Notes under the pieces: generated by a model
Told to the model about the DNA's origin: nothing
The model's database searches: none
Seen by the model: the letters and a program-made list of their open reading frames with translations, nothing else
Shown: positions 33,117-43,524 of the stretch, in pieces
How the letters are laid out: every line of letters starts with the position of its first letter
Numbering within the stretch: position 1 is the first letter of the stretch
Program-made: the position numbers and the translations under genes
NCBI GenBank assembly: GCA_016795425.1
Contig: JAEUHG010000174.1
Coordinates: forward strand, 1-64,000
Origin: Verrucomicrobiales bacterium
GTDB taxonomy: Bacteria; Verrucomicrobiota; Verrucomicrobiia; Limisphaerales; CAIMTB01
Direction of reading: 5' to 3'
Length of the DNA: 64,000 nucleotides

Positions 33117-35603
33117 ATGCCATCCGCGCGGACTCTGGGTCGATGCCCCATCGTTGCCTGGTTCGGCTTGGCTCGAATGGTCCTCCTCTGCGTGATTTGG
33201 CCCGAGGTCGCACGCCCGTTGGAACCCGCGCCACCCACCGCATGCGTGCCCCTCCCTCAGGATCACACGTCGCTCTGGTGGGCCCATGGTTGGATCGACG
33301 GAGCCCCGCGTGAACCCGCCCTGCTCTGCCTTCAAGCCGGCCAATTGGCCGCCGTGTTCGATCCATCGACAGCAAACCTGCTCCGCCTGGATAATCTCCG
33401 GCGCCCGATGACCTACGAAGAGTCCTTGTCGGCTCTGACCGGGCGAGCCGCGGCCCGAGCAACCCTTCCCAACAACGGCCTGCGATTGTCGGTGCGGTCA
33501 GGCAATACCCTTTTCCACTGCGTGGCCGCCGCCACGAATCGCCACGATTGGATGAATTTCCCCGTCCGCATCATCGAGAGCGGGCGATTCTTCCAGCGAT
33601 TCGACATCCTTCAACTGGTCTTCGAGGATTCCCACGGTGCGCGACTTCCCGCCGATGCGCGCCTGGAAGTCGTCGCCTGGCCCGATCGCCTGCACCTGCG
33701 TCTTGAAATCGCGGTTGCACCGGGAAACGACCCACTGGAACCCGCGATCGCCCTCGCCTCCCCCTGCCCTGAAGGCGTGAGGATGCATCTGGATTCGCAA
33801 CTCGAAGACGGAGCGAGCGGCCGGATGCAGATCGCAACCTTAACGCTCGACGCGACGCGTCCAGCACGCGTGCCGGCGCCACCCGTTGAGGTCGTCATCG
33901 TGGACCAGCAGACTGGCTCTCCCGTGGTGGCGAGCCTCGACTCGGGACGAGGTTGGCACCGCGTCGAACTCCCCGTGCGGTCCTGGGCGATCGCCGAGCA
34001 ACCGGACCGCCTCGATCGCTACCCGCTTCGTCTGTCGAATCCATCGGACCAAGAGCAGATCGTGCGCCTCTTGTTTGATGATCCTTCCGGCACCCCGGGA
34101 ATCACCGGAGTGAACCCTCTGCTCCTGACCGGCGACGGCGAACCGACGGGCATTCCCGTGCAAACCTCGAAGAACTGGCACCGCCAATCCGACCGCCGGT
34201 TCCTTTATGATGGCCCCTGGCTTCATGCCTTCACGCAGTTGCGTCTCCCGGCTCGCAGCCGGGTCGACGCCCAATTCGCCCTGACCTGGGCCCGTTGGGG
34301 TGGCGTTCCCGCCGCCTCTCACGCTCAACTCTGTCTCGTCGGCTGGGGCTGGAACCAACTCTGGGACCAAGCTGCCATTGGCAGCTGGGGCGAGTCCATC
34401 TGCTACGAACCCGATGCGATCCAGATGCGCTGCCGCATCGACGACATCCGACCTCTGATGGTCACCGGTATGGGCAAAGACCGCCCGAAATGGTCATGGA
34501 CCCACAACGTTGGCGGAGGCGATTTTCTCGTCTACGAGAATGCCGAGGGGCGTTACCAGCCTTGGAGAGCCGTCCGCACTTCCTATGTCTCCCAGGGGCC
34601 GAACCTCACCGATGTGCATTATTCCGGAGTGACGGCGGATGGCCACATCGCCTGTCACGTTGCCGTTTCCACGCCTCGGACCGACGACTTGAATCGCTCC
34701 TACCATCGCCTTCGCTACGACATCCTCAAACCAACGCCATTTCGGCGGCTGGCCTTTTACCAGCTGGGATCCGATCGCTACCATTGGCACCAGTACGGCC
34801 GCCTGGCCCGCGGCAATGCCGCGGGGCTGATCGAAGAGTTCGATCCGGGCCGCGGCGGACGTGTCTATCGGCGGACCGGAATCCCCTGTCCCGGGAGCGC
34901 CCCATGGTTTTCGTTGCACGACGGCATAGCGGCGGATGGTGGCAAACCGGTGGAGGGCGGCTGGGCCACTCGTGGACTGGTGATAAGGTCCTGGAAAGCC
35001 CGCTTGGGTGGCCGCGATGCCGCCCCCTATGCCTCCCTCTTCGGCACCGAGGCCGGCCGTGTCCCCAGTACCAATCTGGAACTCTCTCCCCCACCTGAAC
35101 TCAAAGAGCTGCAGCGCGGCGATTTCGTCGAGGCTGATCTCGAACTGCTCATTCTGCCCATGGTGGCGGGCGATTACTACGGCCCCAACACAAGCCTGAA
35201 AGCGTCGCTCGAAACAACCGCCAATACCTGGCGCGAAGTCCAGCGCCAAGCCGCTGGCAATGATCTTCGGATCAAAGTCCAACGGGGCCGACTGACGCAT
35301 CCCTACCCACCCGTCATCCAGGCGGATCGCCGCGATCGCGCCGACTTCGAAATCACCGGTGGCCTCGGTTACCTGCCCGTCACCATTTCCGGTCTCGATC
35401 ATCCCGACCGATGGGTCCTCGTCTGGGGAGACGCGCGGGGTCGACCGGAAGGTCAACTCGACACCCAAACCGCCGGTCAAGCCACCTACGTCCCCGAAGT
35501 GGCAAAGTGGCGTGTGACATTCAACGTGCCCATGGACACCAGGAGCGATCGACCCGCCACCCGTCGGCTTTCCCTCCACCCCTCCTCGCACGGCCTGCCA
35601 TGA
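33117..35603 (+). CDS. Large secreted protein of unknown family (828 aa)
   Basis: I do not recognise this protein. It has a probable signal peptide (PIVAWFGLARMVLLCVIWPEVARP). The mature part is rich in Trp, Arg and aromatic residues and in beta-strand patterns, without membrane helices. Notable stretches are LWWAHGWIDGAPREPALLCL, WGWNQLWDQAAIGSWGESICYEPDAIQ, KWSWTHNVGGGDFLVYENAEGRYQPW and FRRLAFYQLGSDRYHWHQYGRLARG. The middle region resembles large carbohydrate-active beta-sandwich proteins, but no catalytic signature can be named. The C-terminal part (GRLTHPYPPVIQADRRDRADFEITGG) looks like a further beta domain. The ATG at 33117 follows a TTG at 33111. It is followed 82 bases later by a Tat-exported candidate hydrolase, with which it may act. 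Confidence 0.75.
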   Translation: MPSARTLGRCPIVAWFGLARMVLLCVIWPEVARPLEPAPPTACVPLPQDHTSLWWAHGWIDGAPREPALLCLQAGQLAAVFDPSTANLLRLDNLRRPMTYEESLSALTGRAAARATLPNNGLRLSVRSGNTLFHCVAAATNRHDWMNFPVRIIESGRFFQRFDILQLVFEDSHGARLPADARLEVVAWPDRLHLRLEIAVAPGNDPLEPAIALASPCPEGVRMHLDSQLEDGASGRMQIATLTLDATRPARVPAPPVEVVIVDQQTGSPVVASLDSGRGWHRVELPVRSWAIAEQPDRLDRYPLRLSNPSDQEQIVRLLFDDPSGTPGITGVNPLLLTGDGEPTGIPVQTSKNWHRQSDRRFLYDGPWLHAFTQLRLPARSRVDAQFALTWARWGGVPAASHAQLCLVGWGWNQLWDQAAIGSWGESICYEPDAIQMRCRIDDIRPLMVTGMGKDRPKWSWTHNVGGGDFLVYENAEGRYQPWRAVRTSYVSQGPNLTDVHYSGVTADGHIACHVAVSTPRTDDLNRSYHRLRYDILKPTPFRRLAFYQLGSDRYHWHQYGRLARGNAAGLIEEFDPGRGGRVYRRTGIPCPGSAPWFSLHDGIAADGGKPVEGGWATRGLVIRSWKARLGGRDAAPYASLFGTEAGRVPSTNLELSPPPELKELQRGDFVEADLELLILPMVAGDYYGPNTSLKASLETTANTWREVQRQAAGNDLRIKVQRGRLTHPYPPVIQADRRDRADFEITGGLGYLPVTISGLDHPDRWVLVWGDARGRPEGQLDTQTAGQATYVPEVAKWRVTFNVPMDTRSDRPATRRLSLHPSSHGLP

Positions 35604-35685
35604 GCCTCCGAATCCAGCACTCCTCGCCGCGGCGCGACGAGCCCCTCCTTACCGGGCCCATTCCAAGGCATCGAGGAGGATCCGC

Positions 35686-37158
35686 ATGAAGGATTGCTCA
35701 TCGCCCTGGACTCGACGGTCCTTTCTCGCCGCGACCCTTGCGTCCTTCCTTCCCGGTAAACTGGCTGCTTCCAATCAGGCGGCCACCGTGTTCCAGCATC
35801 GCGGCTATTACCTATGCTTCATGCGCATGCCGACGTTTGGGCTGAAGGTTTGGCGCGAGATTCTTGATGCGGTGGCGGAGGACGGCGGCAACACGGTGGT
35901 TCTGTGGATGGCAGGCGCGTTTCGATCCCGAAAATTTCCGATCACCTGGCAGTGGGCCAGCGATCACGCCAACGTGAAGCGCGACTTTGGTCGTGATCTG
36001 ATCCGCCACGCTCACCGCCGTGGCATCCGAATTCTGCTCGGGTTCACGCCGTTCGGATATGACGGAACCAACCAGGTGCCATTGGAGAAGCCGCACCTGA
36101 AAGCCACGGGTGCCGATGGAAAACCCGTCGCTTCCTTTGGCATTGGATGCTGGGGATGGAACCTCTGTCCGGCACAACCCGAGTCGCAGGCATTCATGCG
36201 CGACTACATCCGCGAAATGGCCTTCGAGTTCTACCCGGAAGCGGATGGCCTCTTCATCGAGTCCAGCGACTACGGCATCTGTCAATGCAGCCGATGCGGA
36301 CCGCGGTTCTTTGAGCAGGAGTTCGCGTTCGTTCGCGAAATCTCCAACGAAGTCTGGAATCGCCGTTCCGAGGCCACCGTCGTGGTGTACCCGCACTATT
36401 TTTCAGGAGCGCGATTGCGGTTCGCCTTTGCGGAGGCAACCGCGGCCAAGCAGCCTTTTGATCCGCGTTGGACCCTTTTCTTCACACCCCATAGCGCCGC
36501 TCTGGAGCCCTCCCTCATCGCTCGGGCCAGGAGCGCCTGGTGGTGGAATGAAGCTCCTTGTCGATTCGACATCGCCAACGTCCGAGCCGGGGCACAAAAA
36601 GCCCGGGATTCCCGATGCGGAGGTTACCTCCCATCCCTCGAGTGCTACAGTTACGTCGTGTCGCAGACCGAGTTCGGTGAACCTTGGTTGGTTGGGAAGC
36701 GCCAGGTTCCTTTCGGGTTCGGCTGGTTGAAGGAAGGTGAGAACCCGTACCGCACCCTTCCTCTGCGCGCCATCCGCCTCGTCTATCGGGAACTGACGGG
36801 CAACCCCGACCTACCGGACCCTGAACTTCAGGCGCGCCTGGGGCGGCGATTGTTCGGTGCTGCCTGGAACCGGACCCACATTGAAGATCTCCTCACTCTG
36901 TTCCGGATCTTCAATACCGACCGCGATTGGTCCGTGCCTGGGGCTCTCACGACCCCGGGACTGGTGAAGGATAGAGCCGATCACGGACGCCTCGACGCGC
37001 AACGGCGGGCGACGCTGCGCGGGCAATTGGCCGAGGTCCAGTCCATGGCACAACGCCATCGAAACCCATCGCGAGCAGAAGCTCGTGAGTTGGGGCGCAT
37101 TGCTCAATGGCTGGTCGACCAATGGCCCCCTGAGGCTCAGCGCATTCTCGTCGGCTAG
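35686..37158 (+). CDS. Tat-exported TIM-barrel-like candidate glycoside hydrolase
   Basis: This 490-residue protein begins with a twin-arginine signal (WTRRSFLAATLASFLPG). The body reads like a glycoside hydrolase barrel: YYLCFMRMPTFGLKVWREILDAVAEDGGNTVVLWMAGAF (strand 1), LIRHAHRRGIRILLGFTPFGYDG, CWGWNLCPAQPESQAFMRDYIREMAFEFYPEADGLFIESSDYGICQCSRCG, and VVVYPHYFSGARLRF. The IESSD and CxxC-type cluster resembles the alpha-glucuronidase/hexosaminidase-like barrels in which bacterial surface enzymes often keep CSRC motifs. A precise family cannot be given and the catalytic residues are not proven. The start is secure, with GAGGAGG six bases before the ATG. It lies just after the 828-residue secreted protein. 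Confidence 0.78.
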   Translation: MKDCSSPWTRRSFLAATLASFLPGKLAASNQAATVFQHRGYYLCFMRMPTFGLKVWREILDAVAEDGGNTVVLWMAGAFRSRKFPITWQWASDHANVKRDFGRDLIRHAHRRGIRILLGFTPFGYDGTNQVPLEKPHLKATGADGKPVASFGIGCWGWNLCPAQPESQAFMRDYIREMAFEFYPEADGLFIESSDYGICQCSRCGPRFFEQEFAFVREISNEVWNRRSEATVVVYPHYFSGARLRFAFAEATAAKQPFDPRWTLFFTPHSAALEPSLIARARSAWWWNEAPCRFDIANVRAGAQKARDSRCGGYLPSLECYSYVVSQTEFGEPWLVGKRQVPFGFGWLKEGENPYRTLPLRAIRLVYRELTGNPDLPDPELQARLGRRLFGAAWNRTHIEDLLTLFRIFNTDRDWSVPGALTTPGLVKDRADHGRLDAQRRATLRGQLAEVQSMAQRHRNPSRAEARELGRIAQWLVDQWPPEAQRILVG

Positions 37159-37175
37159 ACAGATCTCAAGACCGG

Positions 37176-38063
37176 TCAATCCTCGTCCCTTGCTGCCTTC
37201 CCTGCCGCGCGACGTCCCGCCGGCCTTGCGATTTCGCGTAATCGCAGCGCCTCGGCCACCCCCTTTTTCGCCGGATGCCGAACCGCGTGGCGGATCACCC
37301 ATTTCCGCTCCTCCGACGCGCCCCGGGCCCAGCGGTCGCACAATTCGAAAGCCATTTTCGGATGGTCCTTGGCGATATCCCCCAGGTGATTGGCCACGCT
37401 GCGTCTCACGTATTCGTCAGGATCATCCTTCAGCCGCTCGAGGATCGGCAGGGTCGGCCGCGGATCCTTGACGAACGCAGGAATACGCATGGCCCACGGC
37501 AAGCGCGGACGCGAACCCTCCGAGCACAGGCGCCGGACGTGCGGATCCGGATCGCGCGTCCACTCCATCAACCGCGCGAGGGTGCGCTCCTGCCAGCGGA
37601 CCAAAAATGGGCGCATGGAGAACTCGGCGCTGAACCGTCGCGTGATTTCATATTGTGCCTGCATCGAGACTTCGAAGGGGTCCCGTCCACCGTTGTCTTC
37701 GGGGTCCAGCCCGAATTTCGCAATGAACGAAACGTGCGGCAGATAAAAGAAGACCGCCAAACCCAGGTCCTCGGTTTGCGACAGTGGCGGTGTCAGCGAA
37801 CGCAGGAGGATCGCGATGGCGTCCGAGTATCGCGCCGGCAAGTAATCCCTCAGCGCGCAGGCCAGATGATGTCCGCGATCCAGAATGCCGAGCGGCGCCA
37901 ATCCCGTCATAGCGGACCGACGAAACCCGGCGCGGTCGAACCCCGTATACACCACGCCAAGATTGTGGGCCAGGCAATCCACGGCCTCCCGATCCAGCAG
38001 GGCCGCCAGGGAACTCCCTTTGAGGATCGATCGCGGCGCTGCAGGCAGACGAAACTCGCTCAT
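37176..38063 (-). CDS. DNA alkylation repair-like HEAT-repeat protein (AlkD family)
   Basis: This 295-residue all-helical protein has the C-terminal AlkD/HEAT pattern WTRDPDPHVRRLCSEGSRPRLPWAMRIPAFVKDPRPTLPILERLKDDPDEYVRRSVANHLGDIAKDHPKMAFELCDRWARG. This is the signature of the family often annotated as DNA alkylation repair enzyme. AlkD glycosylases excise positively charged methylated purines without flipping the base; many relatives are uncharacterised. The N-terminal half is divergent. The ATG at 38063 overlaps the mazG stop by four bases, so it is translated with MazG, a house-cleaning pyrophosphatase, which suits a genome-maintenance role. The Lys/Arg/Ala-rich C-terminus (GRRAAGKAARDED) is probably disordered. 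Confidence 0.82.
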   Translation of the reverse strand: MSEFRLPAAPRSILKGSSLAALLDREAVDCLAHNLGVVYTGFDRAGFRRSAMTGLAPLGILDRGHHLACALRDYLPARYSDAIAILLRSLTPPLSQTEDLGLAVFFYLPHVSFIAKFGLDPEDNGGRDPFEVSMQAQYEITRRFSAEFSMRPFLVRWQERTLARLMEWTRDPDPHVRRLCSEGSRPRLPWAMRIPAFVKDPRPTLPILERLKDDPDEYVRRSVANHLGDIAKDHPKMAFELCDRWARGASEERKWVIRHAVRHPAKKGVAEALRLREIARPAGRRAAGKAARDED

Positions 38064-38758
38064 GACCGTTTGGCCTTTGCTGCCGAGGCGGCCTCCCCCG
38101 TGTGCTCCTGCCGCCGCCAACTCCGCTCGCGCGCTTGCGATTCCGTTCGCAGCAACGACTCCGCCGACCATCCCCGTGCCTGGGCCAAGGCCACCAGATC
38201 GAAGAGTTCACGCGCCACCGCACTCTTGGAACGTACCTGGTGGCTGACGGTCTTGGGTGCCAACCCCGCTTTCCGCGCCTTCTTCACCAACTTCTCCGCG
38301 CGCATCAGCGCCGGCAGTTTCTTGGGGATTCCATCGAGTGCGGACGGCCGCTCATGCCGGGTCCCCACTTTCTCCGCCCGCTTGATCTTGTCCCAATTGG
38401 CCCAGACTTCGTCCACGTCCCGCACCTGGGTATCGCCAAAGACATGCGGATGTCGGCGGATGAGCTTGTCCACCAACCGCTGGCAGACCGAGTCGAAGTC
38501 GAAGGCCTTGCGTTCACGACCCAACTGGCAATGGAAGACGACCTGCAACAGGAGATCTCCAAGTTCCTCACCCATCTCGTGATCGTCCCGCGCGTCGATG
38601 GCATCCATCAACTCGTAAACCTCTTCCACCGCATGGTACTTGAGGGTCGCATGATCCTGTTCGCGATCCCACGGGCAGCCCTCGGGCGAACGCAGGATGG
38701 CCATCACTTCAATGAGCTGTCTTACGGATGGCAGACGGCGAGAGGGGACCTTGGGCAT
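38060..38758 (-). CDS. mazG: Nucleoside triphosphate pyrophosphohydrolase MazG
   Basis: This 232-residue protein hydrolyses NTPs and dNTPs to monophosphates plus pyrophosphate, limiting misincorporation and lowering (p)ppGpp-related stress. The motif set is PSVRQLIEVMAILRSPEGCPWDREQDHATLKYHAVEEVYELMDAID, with the metal-binding EExxE region (VEEVYEL) and the second acidic group (HEMGEELGDLLLQVVFHCQL). A second half-domain has RHPHVFGDTQVRDVDEVWANWDKIKRAEK. This is the E. coli MazG layout, though the second domain lacks some acidic residues. The last 35 residues are basic. It overlaps the downstream AlkD-like gene by four bases and lies 45 bases after proB. Confidence 0.94.
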   Translation of the reverse strand: MPKVPSRRLPSVRQLIEVMAILRSPEGCPWDREQDHATLKYHAVEEVYELMDAIDARDDHEMGEELGDLLLQVVFHCQLGRERKAFDFDSVCQRLVDKLIRRHPHVFGDTQVRDVDEVWANWDKIKRAEKVGTRHERPSALDGIPKKLPALMRAEKLVKKARKAGLAPKTVSHQVRSKSAVARELFDLVALAQARGWSAESLLRTESQARERSWRRQEHTGEAASAAKAKRS

Positions 38759-38803
38759 GCGTTGACGAGTTGAGGGTCGAGGTCGGGGGCGAGGTGGAAA
38801 ACG

Positions 38804-39877
38804 TCAGAGGACCACCAGATCGTTGCGATGGATCACTTCGCCGGTCCGGCGCCCCGACCGCAACTCCTCGGAACCGCACTGGGTGAGCCCCCGGGCCAAC
38901 TCTCGACCGGCGGAGTCCGAAATCTTGACCACCGCGCCGGCCTCAAAGCCGCCCTCCACTTTGGCAATTCCGGGTGCGAGCAGGCTGCGGCCCTGCTCGC
39001 ACAAGGCCCGCCGGGCGCCATCATCGACGATCAGGTTCCCGGCGGGACGATGGAAGAAGGCGATCCAGCGCTTGCGGCTTTCCAGCTTGGTCTTGCCGGG
39101 CAGGAAGAGTGTGCCTTCGTCCTCGCCGGCGACGATGCGCCGCAGGGCATCGAATTTCTTCCCAGGGGCGATGACCATGGGGATCCCGGCGCGTACCGCG
39201 ATCTTGGCCGCCTCGATCTTGGTGATCATGCCGCCGACCGCCGTCGCACTGCGGGTGCCTTCGGCCAGACCTTCAATGCCGGAATCCACCGATTCCACGA
39301 CCGACACTCGATGGGCGCCGGGCTTGCCGAAGTCACGGATCAAGCCGTCGGCCGTGGTCAGCAGCACCAGAAGGTCGGCGGGGAGCAGATTGGCCACCAG
39401 GGCAGAAAGGCGGTCGTTGTCTCCGAACTTCAATTCGGTCACCGAAACGGCGTCATTCTCGTTGATAATGGGGACAATCCCGCGATTGAGCAGGGTCAGG
39501 AGGGTGTTCCGGGCGTTGAGGTGCCGCGTATGGTCCTGCAGATCCTCGTAGGTGAGCAGGACCTGGGCGACCCCGAGGTCGTAGTGCCGGAACAGGGTCT
39601 CGTACATCGTCATCAGCCGCGATTGGCCGACGGCGGCGCAGGCCTGCAGCGTGGCTAATTCCCGCGGTCGGGATTCCAACCCCAGGACTCCCATGCCGGC
39701 GCCAACCGCCCCGGAAGTGACGAGGACCACCTGGCGACCTTCGTTCCGTAAACCGGCCACTTGCGCCACTAATTGGGCGAACTGGACCTGGTCCGGACGC
39801 TTCCGGCTGTCCGTCAGGACACCGGTTCCGAGCTTAACAACCACCCTCTTGACCTGTTGAAGGAGCGCGTGGCGCAC
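38804..39877 (-). CDS. proB: Glutamate 5-kinase
   Basis: This 357-residue enzyme phosphorylates glutamate as the first step of proline synthesis. The amino-acid kinase domain has RVVVKLGTGVLTD at the start, VVLVTSGAVGAGMGVLGL, LLTYEDLQDHTRHLNARNTL, VPIINENDAVSVTELKFGDNDRLSALVA and GGMITKIEAAKIAVRAGIPMVIA. The C-terminal PUA domain follows from about residue 275 (RPAGNLIVDDGARRALCEQGRSLLAPGIAKVEGGF). The start codon is a GTG at 39877, without a clear Shine-Dalgarno. proA is not adjacent, so the pathway genes are split. MazG and the AlkD-like gene follow on the same strand. Confidence 0.96.
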   Translation of the reverse strand: MRHALLQQVKRVVVKLGTGVLTDSRKRPDQVQFAQLVAQVAGLRNEGRQVVLVTSGAVGAGMGVLGLESRPRELATLQACAAVGQSRLMTMYETLFRHYDLGVAQVLLTYEDLQDHTRHLNARNTLLTLLNRGIVPIINENDAVSVTELKFGDNDRLSALVANLLPADLLVLLTTADGLIRDFGKPGAHRVSVVESVDSGIEGLAEGTRSATAVGGMITKIEAAKIAVRAGIPMVIAPGKKFDALRRIVAGEDEGTLFLPGKTKLESRKRWIAFFHRPAGNLIVDDGARRALCEQGRSLLAPGIAKVEGGFEAGAVVKISDSAGRELARGLTQCGSEELRSGRRTGEVIHRNDLVVL

Positions 39878-39960
39878 CCACTTGTGCTAGCAGACCGACC
39901 GGAAGGCTGTCGAGGGACCCCCTAATTTCTCCATTCTCAATCGGCCTTTCTCACGGCTGA

Positions 39961-41478
<1,518 letters not shown>

Positions 41479-41575
41479 GGCCCGGCGGCGGGCCGTCAGG
41501 TGCCGGTGATTCCACGCGCCCCACCACCAGTCGCCCACCATCCCGGCCAGAATCTCAACCCGAAGAGGAGCCTCC

Positions 41576-42406
41576 ATGAAGGCTACGCCGCAAAAGGACA
41601 TTCTCCACGCCATCGCGACTCTCGAGAAGTTGCATCCGTCCCCGGTCATCCTCTCGCGGGCCATGCGCCTGCTGAGTGATCCCAATTCGGATCCGGCCTC
41701 TCTGGTCGAGGTCATCAGCACCGACGCCGCGGTCACTACCGACGTTCTTCATATCAGCAATAGTGCCTACTACGGCGTCCCCCAGCAGGTAGCTTCCCTC
41801 GAGGAAGCGGTGCGGTTCCTGGGCTACGACGAGGTCTATCGAATGATCGGCCTCAACCTTTCCAAACACTTCCTCTCCTCCCCGCTCGACGCCTATGGCA
41901 TGCAGGCCGCCGAGTTCTGGATGGAGAGTGTCCGGGCCGCGTTGCTCATGAAGGACCTGGCCCCGGACCTTGAGGTGGACGCCGCCACCGGCTACACCAC
42001 CGGCCTGCTGCACACCCTGGGACGCCTGGCAATCAACCAGGTCCTGGTTCAGTTGGGCAGACGACTCCCGGTCAACTCCCACACGTCGTCGGAATCCTTC
42101 GAGGTCGAGCACACCGGCCTCACCTTTGCCGAAGTGGGGGGGCTTCTGCTCGAACGTTGGCGATTTCCCGAAGGCACGTGCCAGGCCATCCGCTGCCAAC
42201 TGGATCCACAGCGGCCCGGCGATCCCCCGCTCCTCGCGGGCCTCCAACTGGTCCGCTCCCTCTTCCTTCCCGCACCGTTGGCATCGGAAGGGTGTCTCAC
42301 CGAGATCGCCGACCGCTTTCACCTCGCGGCGGAAGATCTGCAGAGCCGCCGCGACCGCTGCGTCGAAGAGGCGCGCCACCTGCACCAATGCCTAGGGCTC
42401 ACGTGA
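41576..42406 (+). CDS. HDOD domain protein, first of a tandem pair
   Basis: This 276-residue signalling protein is built almost wholly from an HDOD domain. It shows ILSRAMRLLSDPNSDPASLVEVISTDAAVTTDVLHISNSAYYGVPQQVASLEEAVRFLGYDEVYRMIG, the standard HDOD N-terminal half, and GYTTGLLHTLGRLAINQVL, where the HD metal pair is degenerate (HT). HDOD proteins act in motility, biofilm and cell-cycle signalling but lack the phosphodiesterase activity of HD-GYP domains. No receiver or GGDEF domain is attached. A good ribosome-binding site (GAGGAG, five bases) precedes the ATG. It lies 97 bases after the carB half and 89 bases before a close paralogue. Confidence 0.92.
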   Translation: MKATPQKDILHAIATLEKLHPSPVILSRAMRLLSDPNSDPASLVEVISTDAAVTTDVLHISNSAYYGVPQQVASLEEAVRFLGYDEVYRMIGLNLSKHFLSSPLDAYGMQAAEFWMESVRAALLMKDLAPDLEVDAATGYTTGLLHTLGRLAINQVLVQLGRRLPVNSHTSSESFEVEHTGLTFAEVGGLLLERWRFPEGTCQAIRCQLDPQRPGDPPLLAGLQLVRSLFLPAPLASEGCLTEIADRFHLAAEDLQSRRDRCVEEARHLHQCLGLT

Positions 42407-42495
42407 GACGGAATCTCCATCTCCTGGCAGCCCCTTTTCAGATGCCGCAGTCTCAGATCTGCCTCAGGGTGTGAAAAAATTTTGAGTCCACGCGC

Positions 42496-43347
42496 ATGAA
42501 GCCCAATCGGTTCGCCGTCTTGAGTGCCGTCGCCCAGGTCGAACGCCTGGGAGCCTCAGCCGCTGTGCTCTCCAAAGCCCTGCGCCTCCTGCGCAATCCC
42601 AATTCGACCGCCACCGCCCTCGTGGAAGTCATCCAGGCAGATCCGGCCATGACGGCCGACATCATTAGCCTGGGAAACAGCGCATACTACGGAGTCACGA
42701 GCCGCATTTCCACGCTCACCGATGCGGTCAACCTGCTGGGGTACGACGAGGTGTACCGGATGATCGGTTTCAATGCCTCCAAGCAGGTCTTCGCCCAACC
42801 CCTCATCGCCTACGGACTGACCGCCGAAGAGGATTGGAGCCTGAGTGTCGCCTGCGCCCTGCTGATGCAGGACCTCGCACCACTGCTCGACCTCCCCGTC
42901 GACGAAAGCTACACCACGGGACTACTCCATCGCGTGGGCTGCCGGGCCATCGACCATGCCCTTCGCGAAGTGCGTCTCGTCGGCACTTTTCAAACCTCGC
43001 CCCTTTCCACCATCGAACGCGAAAACGCCTTCGTTGGAATGTCCTATTGTGACGTGGGAGGAATGCTACTCGAACGTTGGCGTTTCCCGGATCATGTCGT
43101 GGAAGCCGTCCGACTGCAGCGATGCGTGATCCGTCCGAGCGAACCGCCTCTTCTCACCGCCCTTCGCCTCTCGGTCGCAACCCTCGGCGGCGCCGAATTC
43201 GGCACCAACGCCGCGCGCGATGAAGCCCGCCAGTCGCTGAGCGGCACCCTCGCGGCCATGGGCAAGAGTTGGGCCGATTTGGAGGCCCTTCGCGCCGGCT
43301 CGGAAGAGAAGCTGGCGACGCTGCGACGATCCCTCGGCTTCCGCTGA
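42496..43347 (+). CDS. HDOD domain protein, second of a tandem pair
   Basis: This 283-residue paralogue of the preceding protein shares VLSKALRLLRNPNSTATALVEVIQADPAMTADIISLGNSAYYGVTSRISTLTDAVNLLGYDEVYRMIGF and ESYTTGLLHRVGCRAIDHAL, with HR in place of the HD pair. The two genes clearly arose by duplication, as long identical stretches such as NSAYYGV and LGYDEVYRMIG remain. There is no other domain. Adjacency suggests related outputs, perhaps heteromers. A prepilin-like gene follows 177 bases downstream on the same strand. Confidence 0.92.
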   Translation: MKPNRFAVLSAVAQVERLGASAAVLSKALRLLRNPNSTATALVEVIQADPAMTADIISLGNSAYYGVTSRISTLTDAVNLLGYDEVYRMIGFNASKQVFAQPLIAYGLTAEEDWSLSVACALLMQDLAPLLDLPVDESYTTGLLHRVGCRAIDHALREVRLVGTFQTSPLSTIERENAFVGMSYCDVGGMLLERWRFPDHVVEAVRLQRCVIRPSEPPLLTALRLSVATLGGAEFGTNAARDEARQSLSGTLAAMGKSWADLEALRAGSEEKLATLRRSLGFR

Positions 43348-43524
43348 ACGTCGCGGCGTTCCCGGTCCGATTACCGCCCTCGCGCCACGAAAGGCGACGA
43401 TGGCCTTGCATCTGCACAGCCATCAGGGCATCAAATACACACCAGCACAAAGTCGAACCTCCCGCGCACGTCCGTTGTCGTGGTGCCAGGGGCGATCGGC
43501 GGTGCGTCATGCCACTGACATCCC

